From CF-161 sp035259145 (GTDB taxonomy: Bacteria > Chloroflexota > Dormibacteria > Dormibacterales > Dormibacteraceae), in contig DATFWQ010000281.1 in the NCBI GenBank assembly GCA_035259145.1, forward strand, positions 1 to 15,362: DNA of 15,362 nt. Reading direction: 5' to 3'. Below the pieces are notes generated by a model. The model was not told the DNA's origin and did no database searches. It saw only the letters and a program-made list of their open reading frames with translations. Below, piece by piece: positions 1-5,205 of the stretch (the stretch's first letter is position 1; each line of letters starts with the position of its first letter). Made by a program: the position numbers and the translations under genes.

Positions 1-1
1 T

Positions 2-397
2 CGGCGCCACCGCTCGACCGAGTTCAAGGGCTTTCTGGACCGGATCGAGCAGGAAGTCCCGGCCGACCTGGAGGTCCACATCGTGCTCGATAACTACGGG
101 ACCCACAAGACCGAGCTGATCCGGCGCTGGCTGCTGCGTCACCCCCGCTTCCAGGTCCACTACACACCGACCTATAGCTCCTGGCTCAATCAGGTCGAGC
201 GCTGGTTCGCAGCCCTGACCGAGAAGCAAATCAGGCGTGGGACGCATCGCAGCACGCGCGAGCTGGAAGACGCAATTCGCCTTTACCTCAAGGTTCACAA
301 CCAGAAGGCCAAGCCCTTCGTCTGGGTCAAGACAGCCGATCAGATCCTCGCTAGCATCGCTCGCTTTTGCCAGCGAACTTCTGTCCCAGGACACTAG
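2..397 (+). CDS. IS630-family transposase, C-terminal part (cut by window edge)
   Basis: This is the C-terminal part of a DDE transposase that moves an IS630/Tc1-mariner type element by cutting at TA dinucleotides. The reading frame is already open at base 2, so the start and the first catalytic Asp lie outside the window. Visible motifs are IVLDNYGTHKT, with the second catalytic Asp, and SSWLNQVERWF, with the catalytic Glu about 35 residues later. The product ends in CQRTSVPGH followed by TAG. Bases 381-396 form the likely terminal inverted repeat, so the coding end and the element end coincide, which is common in this family. The stop codon overlaps, on the opposite strand, the stop of the neighbouring TrkA-type gene. 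Family assignment is firm. Whether the full element is intact cannot be judged here. Confidence 0.9.
   Translation, partial: RRHRSTEFKGFLDRIEQEVPADLEVHIVLDNYGTHKTELIRRWLLRHPRFQVHYTPTYSSWLNQVERWFAALTEKQIRRGTHRSTRELEDAIRLYLKVHNQKAKPFVWVKTADQILASIARFCQRTSVPGH
381..396. repeat. Probable right terminal inverted repeat of the IS630 element
   Basis: Read from outside inwards the sequence is TAGTGTCCTGGGACAG, with the target TA at 395-396. The element ends next to a CTAG tetranucleotide, as expected for IS630-type insertion at TA. The partner repeat lies outside the window, so the boundary is inferred. It shares 12 of 16 bases with the terminal repeat of the MITE-like element at 14932-14947. Confidence 0.5.
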
Positions 398-807
398 TTG
401 CTTGAGCGCGTTACTACACCACTCTCCAGGGCGTTCAGGAGGATCTCCGTGGCCGAGATCGCTTCGTCGATGCCGAGTGCCTTGAAGATCTCGACGTTGG
501 CCGGGTTGTTTACCCGCGCGATCGCGAGGGGTACGTTGAAGTGCTTCTTTGCGAGCTGCAGCGCCACCAGGTTCCGGGCATCGTCCCCGGTCACCGCGAG
601 CACCGCATCCGCCCTTTCGATGCCGGTGGTGCTCAGGAACGCCATCTCGTCCCCGTCCCCGTACATCACGATGCTGCCGAGCTGGCTCTCGAGCCACTCG
701 GCTCGAGCCGCGTCGTTCTCGACGAGCGTCACCTCATCGCCACGCTCGAGAAGGTCGCGGGACAAGAAGTAGCCCACCCTGCCGCCGCCGATGACGATCG
801 CGTACAT
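394..807 (-). CDS. TrkA/KtrA-type RCK N-terminal NAD-binding protein, probably 3'-truncated
   Basis: This is a cytoplasmic regulatory subunit of a Trk/Ktr potassium uptake system; such subunits bind NAD(H) and gate the membrane channel. A Rossmann fold is visible: the N-terminal glycine loop IGGGRVG, an acidic residue after the second strand (TLVEND), then YGDGDE and a TGDD motif. The 137-residue product stops soon after the N-terminal RCK domain (…ILLNALESGVVTRSSN) and has no RCK-C domain; related proteins are usually around 215-230 residues. Its TAG stop lies exactly at the IS630 end, which suggests the insertion removed the C-terminal half. The ATG directly follows the stop of the upstream TrkA-type gene with no gap, and GGGGGAG lies 9 nt before it. 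No channel subunit (TrkH/KtrB) is visible in the window. It could instead be a naturally short protein like its neighbour. Confidence 0.82.
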   Translation of the reverse strand: MYAIVIGGGRVGYFLSRDLLERGDEVTLVENDAARAEWLESQLGSIVMYGDGDEMAFLSTTGIERADAVLAVTGDDARNLVALQLAKKHFNVPLAIARVNNPANVEIFKALGIDEAISATEILLNALESGVVTRSSN

Positions 808-1233
808 CTACTTCGTCTCCCCCAGAATCATGCGCTGGACCCTGGTGGCTCCCTCCGTGGTCGGGCAGAAGACCTGGAGCCCAAGCTTGCGATAGACCTC
901 GGTGCGGATGGGATCGTAGATCCGGCAGATGACCTTCGGCACGTGGAAGACGTGCTGAGCGATCTGAGCCGACATTATGTTGCGGTTGTCGCCGTCAGTC
1001 ATGGCGACGAAGCAGTCGGCGTCTTCGACGCCGGCTCGGCGCAGGAGGTCGGACTCGGTTCCGTCGCCGACGATGAAGCTGCCACGGAAGTCGTTGCTGA
1101 AGACCCCCCGCATCGCGAATCGCTTGAAGGCGCCAGGGTCGCGGTCGATGATAGTCACGCTGTGACCGCCACCATCGAGCTCGTGGGCAATGCGCGACCC
1201 CACGCGACCGCAGCCGACGATGAGCACCTTCAC
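808..1233 (-). CDS. TrkA/KtrA-type RCK N-terminal NAD-binding protein
   Basis: This is the second potassium-uptake regulatory protein of the pair. It has the Rossmann glycine loop VGCGRVGS, an Asp after the second strand (TIIDRD), the GDGTE motif and a conserved TDGDNRNIMSAQIA stretch, all typical of RCK N-terminal domains. At 141 residues it lacks an RCK-C domain, and it ends cleanly, so it is probably a genuine short form. Paired TrkA proteins, one short and one long, may form a hetero-oligomeric gating ring; that is an inference. The start is GTG at 1231-1233, giving MKVLIVGCG. No good Shine-Dalgarno sequence is seen. A TACAAT hexamer lies 9 nt upstream, which suggests a leaderless transcript. 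The gene is co-oriented with, and directly abuts, the downstream TrkA-type gene. Confidence 0.85.
   Translation of the reverse strand: MKVLIVGCGRVGSRIAHELDGGGHSVTIIDRDPGAFKRFAMRGVFSNDFRGSFIVGDGTESDLLRRAGVEDADCFVAMTDGDNRNIMSAQIAQHVFHVPKVICRIYDPIRTEVYRKLGLQVFCPTTEGATRVQRMILGETK
817..823 (-). promoter_or_regulatory. Ribosome binding site for the downstream TrkA-type gene
   Basis: On the minus strand GGGGGAG lies 9 nt before the ATG at 805-807, inside the end of the upstream gene. It fixes that start and suggests translational coupling. Confidence 0.6.
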
Positions 1234-1242
1234 CGGCAGCCT

Positions 1243-1248
1243 ATTGTA
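1243..1248 (-). promoter_or_regulatory. Candidate -10 box (TACAAT) for the trkA-type pair
   Basis: On the minus strand TACAAT is followed by 9 nt and then the GTG start, the spacing expected when transcription begins at or next to the start codon. No clear -35 box is present 16-18 nt further upstream. Confidence 0.45.
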
Positions 1249-1292
1249 TGTGCGGTCGCTTCGTCGCCCTCAGGGAGGCACCTGGCGCTTGC

Positions 1293-1298
1293 TACGAT
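1293..1298 (+). promoter_or_regulatory. Candidate extended -10 box (TGC-TACGAT)
   Basis: TACGAT is preceded by TG one base upstream, an extended -10 pattern, and followed by exactly 9 nt before an in-frame GTG at 1308. This mirrors the arrangement on the opposite strand for the TrkA-type gene. No convincing -35 box is seen. Confidence 0.4.
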
Positions 1299-1307
1299 GA
1301 GCTTCGA

Positions 1308-1496
1308 GTGCGCTTTCCATTCACGTTCATGGGCATCATGTCCCTTGTTCTCGGAGCGTGGATCATGGTGTACTTCATGGTCCGCAAGCCCGACGGCCCG
1401 GTCAGCGGTGGCATCGAGGTGGCGATGGCGTTCGTGATGATCGGGTTCGGCTCGTGGGTGGTCTGGCGGCGCCTGACCGGGCGCGAGCGCGGTTGA
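1308..1496 (+). CDS. Small two-helix membrane protein
   Basis: A 62-residue protein of unknown function with two hydrophobic segments, roughly MSLVLGAWIMVYFMV and VAMAFVMIGFGSWVVW. They are separated by a short polar loop (RKPDGPVSGGIE), and the C-terminus is basic (RRLTGRERG). It is likely an inner-membrane hairpin protein. The start is uncertain. I prefer GTG at 1308 because of the -10 box 9 nt upstream; ATG at 1329 or 1338 and ATG at 1248 are alternatives in the same frame. The stop codon overlaps the ATG of the universal stress protein gene (TGATG), so the two are translationally coupled. Real coding is supported by that coupling and by clean membrane-segment composition, not by family recognition. 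Confidence 0.65.
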   Translation: MRFPFTFMGIMSLVLGAWIMVYFMVRKPDGPVSGGIEVAMAFVMIGFGSWVVWRRLTGRERG

Positions 1497-1951
1497 TGCG
1501 CCCCGGCGCCAGCCGAATCCTGATCACTCTGGCCGGACATCAGGTAGACGAGGAGACCATCCGCGTGGCGTGCCGTATGGCAAGCAAAGGGCGAGGCGAT
1601 GGCGGCAAGGAGATCTCCCGAATCTACGCCATCCACGTGGTTGAGGTGAACCGCTCTCTGCCGCTCAGCGCGCCGGTGGAGAGCCAGATCGAGCGAGGCG
1701 AGCAGATCCTGGACACGGCCGAACGCATCGCCGCCGAATATGACCTCGGGATCGAGACTGAGATGGTTCAGGCCCGCGACACAGGACCGGCGATCGTCGG
1801 CGAGGCCGACGAGTGGCATGCCGACGTGATAGTAATGGGGCTGCCCTACAAGCGCCGCTTCGGCGAATTCAATCTGGGCAAGACGGCGCCATACGTGCTG
1901 AAGAACGCTGCATGCCGCGTTATCCTCTTTCGCGAACGGCTGGACGCGTAG
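1496..1951 (+). CDS. Universal stress protein (UspA family)
   Basis: This is a small cytoplasmic stress or nucleotide-sensing protein of the UspA fold. It begins MRPGASRILITLAG (first strand), has a central IYAIHVVEV strand, and ends with WHADVIVMGLPYKRR followed by LGKTAPYVLKNAACRVILFRE, the typical last strands of the fold. The 151-residue length is normal. The usual ATP-binding pattern G-2X-G-9X-G(S/T) is only partly kept: Tyr stands in place of the second Gly, and LGKT lies near the end. ATP binding is therefore uncertain. The start is the ATG overlapping the previous stop (TGATG). An earlier in-frame ATG at 1358 would only add residues that overlap the membrane protein gene. The gene is part of a three-gene plus-strand cluster. 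Confidence 0.88.
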   Translation: MRPGASRILITLAGHQVDEETIRVACRMASKGRGDGGKEISRIYAIHVVEVNRSLPLSAPVESQIERGEQILDTAERIAAEYDLGIETEMVQARDTGPAIVGEADEWHADVIVMGLPYKRRFGEFNLGKTAPYVLKNAACRVILFRERLDA

Positions 1952-2481
1952 AAGTCCGGGCCGGTCGCAGGCGGCGGCGGTGGCCCGTCCGGCTCTGGCA
2001 CGAACTTGGCTCGGTCTCTGCAGAGCCTGACGCTGTCGTCCGGCTGATCGTTGTCGAGCGGCTCGTCAAATCGGCGGTGCTGGTGGTCTTCGCCACTTCC
2101 CTCCTGACCGTGGGCCGTCAGGGCTACCTGCAGAGATGGGCCGTCCAGGTCCAGGAACAGCTCAACCTCGCGGCCGGCCACGGGTTGATCGCGCGCCTGC
2201 TGCAGTGGGCGTTGGGGTATTTTGCCCGCCTCCCTCATCTGACCGTGCTGGCTGTGGGTGCCCTGCTCTACGCAGCCCTGGAGACGACAGAAGGCCTTGG
2301 CCTTGCCATGCGGCGGCGCTGGGCCGACTACCTGACGGTGCTGGCCACCGGATTACTGATCCCGTGGGAGGTGGCCGAGGTTCTCCGCAGGGTGACCCCC
2401 CTCCGGGTTGGAGCGCTCGCGGTCAACGTGGCCATCGTCGTCTACCTCGCATACCGCAAGAGGCTTTTCGTAGACGTCTGA
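1912..2481 (+). CDS. DUF2127-like integral membrane protein
   Basis: This is a membrane protein of unknown function resembling the DUF2127 family. Three or four hydrophobic segments are visible: around LVKSAVLVVFATSLLTV, FARLPHLTVLAVGALLYAAL, YLTVLATGLLIPWEV and LAVNVAIVVYLAY. The stretch LETTEGLGLAMRRRWADYLTV and the segment after it match the family's conserved core (E-G-L-x-RRRWAEYLT). The start is uncertain. ATG at 1912 is the only good in-frame start near the expected position; it overlaps the usp gene by 40 nt and gives 189 residues with a very basic N-terminus (RAGRRRRRW). No ATG, GTG or TTG lies between the usp stop and the first membrane segment. Position and overlap suggest co-expression with usp, perhaps in stress adaptation (inference). 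Confidence 0.7.
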   Translation: MPRYPLSRTAGRVEVRAGRRRRRWPVRLWHELGSVSAEPDAVVRLIVVERLVKSAVLVVFATSLLTVGRQGYLQRWAVQVQEQLNLAAGHGLIARLLQWALGYFARLPHLTVLAVGALLYAALETTEGLGLAMRRRWADYLTVLATGLLIPWEVAEVLRRVTPLRVGALAVNVAIVVYLAYRKRLFVDV

Positions 2482-2504
2482 GCGGGGTCGGCGGCCCGGC
2501 TCAG
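2478..2504. terminator. Inverted repeat between convergent genes, possible bidirectional terminator
   Basis: CTGAGC (2478-2483) pairs with GCTCAG (2499-2504). The stem extends through GGG (2484-2486) against CCC (2495-2497) with one bulged base. It spans the 19-bp gap between the two genes and includes both TGA stop codons. There is no T-tract on either side, so intrinsic termination is only possible, not shown. Confidence 0.35.
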
Positions 2505-3214
2505 TATCCGAAGTCGAGGCGGATGGCGAAGCGCTCAGGCAGACCCGCCTGCCGTATCGAGCGCTTGGCCGCCTCCCGATCGTAGGGAACTCGTCTGAAC
2601 TCGAAGCTCCCCTCGGTCGTGTTCCAGATGCCGTAGCTGGCACCGGGGTCGTGGTCGCGCGGTTGACCCACGCTGCCTGGATTGATCAGCGCAGGGCCGG
2701 CCAGAGAAGTCGCTCCCAGCCGGTAGTTGTGCACGACGTGGCGTCCCTCGATCTGGAAGACGCCGGGAAGGTGGGTGTGGCCATGGAAGCACACCCCACC
2801 CAGAAGCAGCTTGAGATTGGCGGCCGCGGTGGAGGTGTCGAGGACGTACTCGAAGACAGGGTTGCGCGGACTGGCGTGGACCAAACGGATGCCGAGTCGG
2901 GAGGTCTGCTCCGGGAGGGCTCGAAGCCAGCGGAGGCGGTCGTGGCCGAGCTGTTCGACTGTCCATCGTATGGCCCGAGCGGCCTCCTCGTTGAACCAGC
3001 CCAGGGCGTCGGGATCGGTGCAGGCGCGGTCATGATTGCCGGTCAGCGTCAGCCAGCTCCGGCCGCGAACGTAATCCAGGCATCGAAGCGGGTCGCCGCC
3101 GTAGCCGACGACGTCGCCAAGGCAGATGACGTCGTCGACACCCCCGAAGTCAGAGACCACCGCCTCCAGGGCCGGCCAGTTGGCGTGTACGTCGGAGATG
3201 ACCGCGATCCTCAT
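2501..3214 (-). CDS. Calcineurin-like metallophosphoesterase (YfcE/MJ0936-like)
   Basis: This is a cytoplasmic dinuclear-metal phosphoesterase that hydrolyses phosphodiesters or phosphomonoesters; the substrate is unknown. All metal-binding motifs are visible: DVH at residues 8-10, GDVVGYG with Asp34, GNHD with Asn60-His61-Asp62, His113 in LVHAS, and HGHTH at 144-148. At 237 residues it has the usual length of single-domain members. INPGSVGQPRD near the C-terminus is also typical of the YfcE/MJ0936 group. The start is the ATG giving MRIAVISDVHAN. No strong Shine-Dalgarno precedes it; it follows the DedA gene with a 40-bp gap and is probably co-transcribed with it. It converges with the DUF2127-like gene. 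Confidence 0.9.
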   Translation of the reverse strand: MRIAVISDVHANWPALEAVVSDFGGVDDVICLGDVVGYGGDPLRCLDYVRGRSWLTLTGNHDRACTDPDALGWFNEEAARAIRWTVEQLGHDRLRWLRALPEQTSRLGIRLVHASPRNPVFEYVLDTSTAAANLKLLLGGVCFHGHTHLPGVFQIEGRHVVHNYRLGATSLAGPALINPGSVGQPRDHDPGASYGIWNTTEGSFEFRRVPYDREAAKRSIRQAGLPERFAIRLDFGY

Positions 3215-3254
3215 GTGGCGGTCACATATTGCGGTGAGGAGCCTCTTGCGTAGC

Positions 3255-3887
3255 TCAGCCAGCGCTGCCAGTCAGCCGCTTCTTGAGGGCGTGCTCGAAG
3301 ACGAGGTAGGCGATCACTGCGACGATCACCAGCACACCCACGAGCAGCACGGGCGTGTGGAAGCGCTCAAAGAGGTCGGTCCAGTGGTCACCCGCGGCCC
3401 TGCCGACCAGCAGCATCAGCAGGTTCCAGATCGCACAACCGGCAGCGGTGGCCAGGACGAACGGCCGGTAAGGCATCGCGGCCAGGCCGGCCGCGTATGA
3501 GACGACCGTGCGCACGATCGGGGTCAGGCGGGCGACGAAGATCGTCGCCGCGCCGCGGTTGCGGAAGAAGGCCTGGGCGGCGGCGAGCCGGCCGGGGGTC
3601 AGGAAGACGTAGCGGCCGACCTTACGGACGCCCGCGGGTCCGAAGGTCCGGGCGATCCACCAGGAGATGGTCGCGCCCCCCACAGTGCCGGCGACGGCGG
3701 CTGCCCAGGCGCCAACCAGGTGGAGGTGGCCGGTGGCGACCATGAAACCTGAGAAGAGGAGGATCGCCTCGTTTGGGATCGGAACTGCGCAGCTCTCGGC
3801 AACGAGCCAGAGGACGATGACAAGGTAGAGCAGCGCCGCCGGGAGGCCGAGAACGGCGTTGGTGAAGCTGATCGCGACGTGGTCCAC
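3255..3887 (-). CDS. DedA-family (SNARE-associated type) membrane protein
   Basis: This is an integral inner-membrane protein of the DedA superfamily, whose members are linked to lipid flipping, envelope integrity and pH homeostasis. Characteristic motifs are the early acidic segment AVPIPNEAILLFSGFMVATG, the small-residue helix AVAGTVGGATISWWIAR, and the basic signature VARLTPIVRTVVSYAAGLAAM followed by F…GCAIWNLLMLLVGRAAG. A final hydrophobic helix precedes a basic tail (HALKKRL). I choose the GTG at 3885-3887 (VDHVAISFTNAVLG), which gives 210 residues, normal for the family, with GGAG 8 nt upstream. Starting further upstream at 4070 would add a low-complexity Pro/Arg-rich leader that looks non-coding. 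The gene precedes the phosphoesterase in the same direction. Confidence 0.87.
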   Translation of the reverse strand: MDHVAISFTNAVLGLPAALLYLVIVLWLVAESCAVPIPNEAILLFSGFMVATGHLHLVGAWAAAVAGTVGGATISWWIARTFGPAGVRKVGRYVFLTPGRLAAAQAFFRNRGAATIFVARLTPIVRTVVSYAAGLAAMPYRPFVLATAAGCAIWNLLMLLVGRAAGDHWTDLFERFHTPVLLVGVLVIVAVIAYLVFEHALKKRLTGSAG

Positions 3888-3895
3888 GGCTGCGG

Positions 3896-3899
3896 CTCC
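3896..3899 (-). promoter_or_regulatory. Shine-Dalgarno GGAG deciding the DedA GTG start
   Basis: GGAG lies 8 nt upstream of the GTG at 3885-3887 on the minus strand. It supports the 210-residue product over the longer frame. Confidence 0.5.
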
Positions 3900-4106
3900 A
3901 CAGGGTACGGGAGAGGGAGAGGTCGATGCCGCAGCACTCGTGAGCTGGGGGAGAGCGGCCCATGGTCTTGAGAATTCCGATAGGTGGGGCAGGTTGCGGC
4001 GGTTGGGCGCCGGCCGGGAAGGGGGGCACGAACGCCTTGGGCATACTGGGTCATTGCCTCGCAGGACCATGCCGAATCACGGATTCCGCTCCACGGCCCA
4101 CCCCCA

Positions 4107-4126
4107 CACCACCCGCCCGGGGGGTG
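4107..4126. repeat. Imperfect 20-bp inverted repeat, operator candidate
   Basis: CACC (4107-4110) pairs with GGTG (4123-4126), and CCCG (4112-4115) with CGGG (4118-4121); A4111/G4122 mismatch. It lies between divergent genes, where an operator would be expected, but the C/G-rich composition makes a chance match plausible. Confidence 0.3.
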
Positions 4127-4219
4127 ATTTAGGTGCCGTCCGACGATGCACCAGCCCGGGCACTCTGTCAAGGCTGCCTGTAAAGGACGACGATTGTCCG
4201 CGTCTTGTCCGCCTCGCCC

Positions 4220-4240
4220 GTCCATGCTCTGAGCATGGAC
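4220..4240. promoter_or_regulatory. Perfect 21-bp palindrome over the regulator's start codon
   Basis: GTCCATGCTC, one T, then GAGCATGGAC: 10-base arms around a single central base. The ATG of the regulator (4235-4237) is inside the right arm. It may be a dimeric operator for autoregulation, or an mRNA hairpin that hides the start codon. Confidence 0.5.
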
Positions 4241-4879
4241 TGCGCACTCGACATTCCGCCGCTGCAACTCCAGCTCGACCAGGCGATGGCGCTCGTTCAT
4301 GGGGACCGCTGGCTGCTCGGTGCCCTGCGCGATGGCAAGCTGAAAGTCCTCGCGGACTCCAGCCCTGAACCAAACCGGCCCTACCGGCGCACTCGTCCCC
4401 TCACCGCCCTCGCCCGGCGCTGCCTCCACGAACGGCGGCCCCTGACCGTAGCCTCGGTCGCGGCTGAGCCAGGCGAGCCGAATCGACCCGCGGACTGGGA
4501 GATGGACTGGGCGGCGCTGCTCTACGCCCCGGTCGGGATGCCCTCACAGCGTCCAGTCGGCCTTCTGATTCTCGGCTCCCGAACGGACCACTGGTACCAG
4601 CAGGCAGAGGTGGACTACGCCGCCGCCCTGGCAGTCACCCTCACGAGCCTCGTCCTGTCCCTCAGCGGTCCGCTGGCCCGGCTGAGCCACCGGGAGCTGG
4701 AGGCAGCGCGGCTGATCGCGCAGGGGCTCTCGGTACCGGAGACCTCCGCCGCCCTCCAGCTGGGGCTCGAAGAGGCTCGTCGCCTGGTGGCGTGCGTACT
4801 CCGCAAGCTGTCGCTCCGCTCTCCAGGTCAGCTCACTGAGACGTGGCCACGCCTGGGACCGTTGGGAGGTTACTCGTGA
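4235..4879 (+). CDS. GAF-like sensor with divergent LuxR-type helix-turn-helix
   Basis: This is a probable transcription regulator of about 214 residues. The N-terminal part resembles a small GAF sensor domain: LVHGDRWLLGALRDGKLKVL, then WAALLYAPVGMPSQRP and VGLLILGSRTDHWYQQAEVDYAAALA. The C-terminal 60 residues align with LuxR/GerE helix-turn-helix regions: LSHRELEAARLIAQGLSVPETSAALQL, then the recognition-helix region, then VLRKLSLRSPGQL. The recognition helix is unusual: the common TVK.H pattern is replaced by EARRLVA. DNA binding is therefore likely but with altered specificity, or it may be lost. The start is uncertain: ATG at 4235 inside a perfect palindrome, or TTG at 4205 giving 10 more residues. 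The gene is divergent from dedA, and its TGA overlaps the tail of the minus-strand gene at 4870. Confidence 0.75.
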   Translation: MDCALDIPPLQLQLDQAMALVHGDRWLLGALRDGKLKVLADSSPEPNRPYRRTRPLTALARRCLHERRPLTVASVAAEPGEPNRPADWEMDWAALLYAPVGMPSQRPVGLLILGSRTDHWYQQAEVDYAAALAVTLTSLVLSLSGPLARLSHRELEAARLIAQGLSVPETSAALQLGLEEARRLVACVLRKLSLRSPGQLTETWPRLGPLGGYS

Positions 4880-5199
4880 AGTTGGTCCTGAGGCGGCGGT
4901 CGGAGCCCCCGCCGGCGGCGCATGTACCACCGGAAGGCAGCCAGGACGAGTGGATGGCGAGCCACCTTCCAGGCCCTCCGCCATGGCGCGAGCAGCACGG
5001 CCGCTTCGTCGCGCCGTGAGGCCAGCAGTTCCAGATCGGCCCTGACGTCATAGCTCAGGGCCCCTACCGTTCGCCGTAGCCCCCGCGCCTTCCGCCAGAC
5101 GCCGCGCGTACGGTAACCGGCGGCCGCGAGGCCGATGACGACGACCCCGGCGCCGGCGACCAGCATCGCCTGGCCCGCTTCCGCCGCCAGGCTGCCCAA
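4870..5199 (-). CDS. Small single-helix membrane protein of unknown function
   Basis: This is a 109-residue protein with one N-terminal hydrophobic helix (AMLVAGAGVVVIGLAAAGY). A basic, probably cytoplasmic region follows (RTRGVWRKARGLRR), then a helical charged stretch (DVRADLELLASRRDEAAVLL) and a basic end (WYMRRRRGLRPPPQDQL). I do not recognise the family. The listed start is TTG at 5197-5199, 6 nt after the gyrA stop. The ATG at 5164-5166 is a good alternative and gives 98 residues with the helix at the very N-terminus. It is the last gene of the gyrB-plsX-fabF-gyrA run. Its stop overlaps the opposing regulator's end by 10 bp. Confidence 0.65.
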   Translation of the reverse strand: MGSLAAEAGQAMLVAGAGVVVIGLAAAGYRTRGVWRKARGLRRTVGALSYDVRADLELLASRRDEAAVLLAPWRRAWKVARHPLVLAAFRWYMRRRRGLRPPPQDQLHE

Positions 5200-5205
5200 G
5201 CCGGG

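Larger units (their letters stand above)
3888..4234. other. Divergent intergenic control region (dedA / GAF-LuxR)
   Basis: This stretch of about 350 bp separates two divergent genes and holds no supported gene. The open frames crossing it are Pro/Arg-rich and look like shadows. It contains an imperfect 20-bp inverted repeat at 4107-4126, arms CACCACCCG/CGGGGGGTG with one mismatch, and a perfect palindrome at 4220-4240 overlapping the regulator's start. No clear -35/-10 pair is visible on either strand. Confidence 0.5.

Noticed and set aside
541..1437. Long plus-strand open frame opposite the two TrkA-type genes
   Set aside because: Antisense shadow of two convincing RCK proteins, without motifs of its own.
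1358..1495. Upstream ATG extension of the universal stress protein
   Set aside because: The extra residues are a shadow of the small membrane protein gene. The family N-terminus begins right after the ATG at 1496, which overlaps the previous stop as TGATG.
3899..3925. GGGTACGGGAGAGGGAGAGG stretch as another dispersed palindromic repeat
   Set aside because: It is purine-rich but no matching opposite arm was found nearby, and one occurrence proves nothing.
3888..4070. 61-residue N-terminal extension of the DedA protein
   Set aside because: It is Pro/Arg/Ser-rich with no homology-like pattern, whereas GTG 3887 has a GGAG at good spacing and gives the normal family length.
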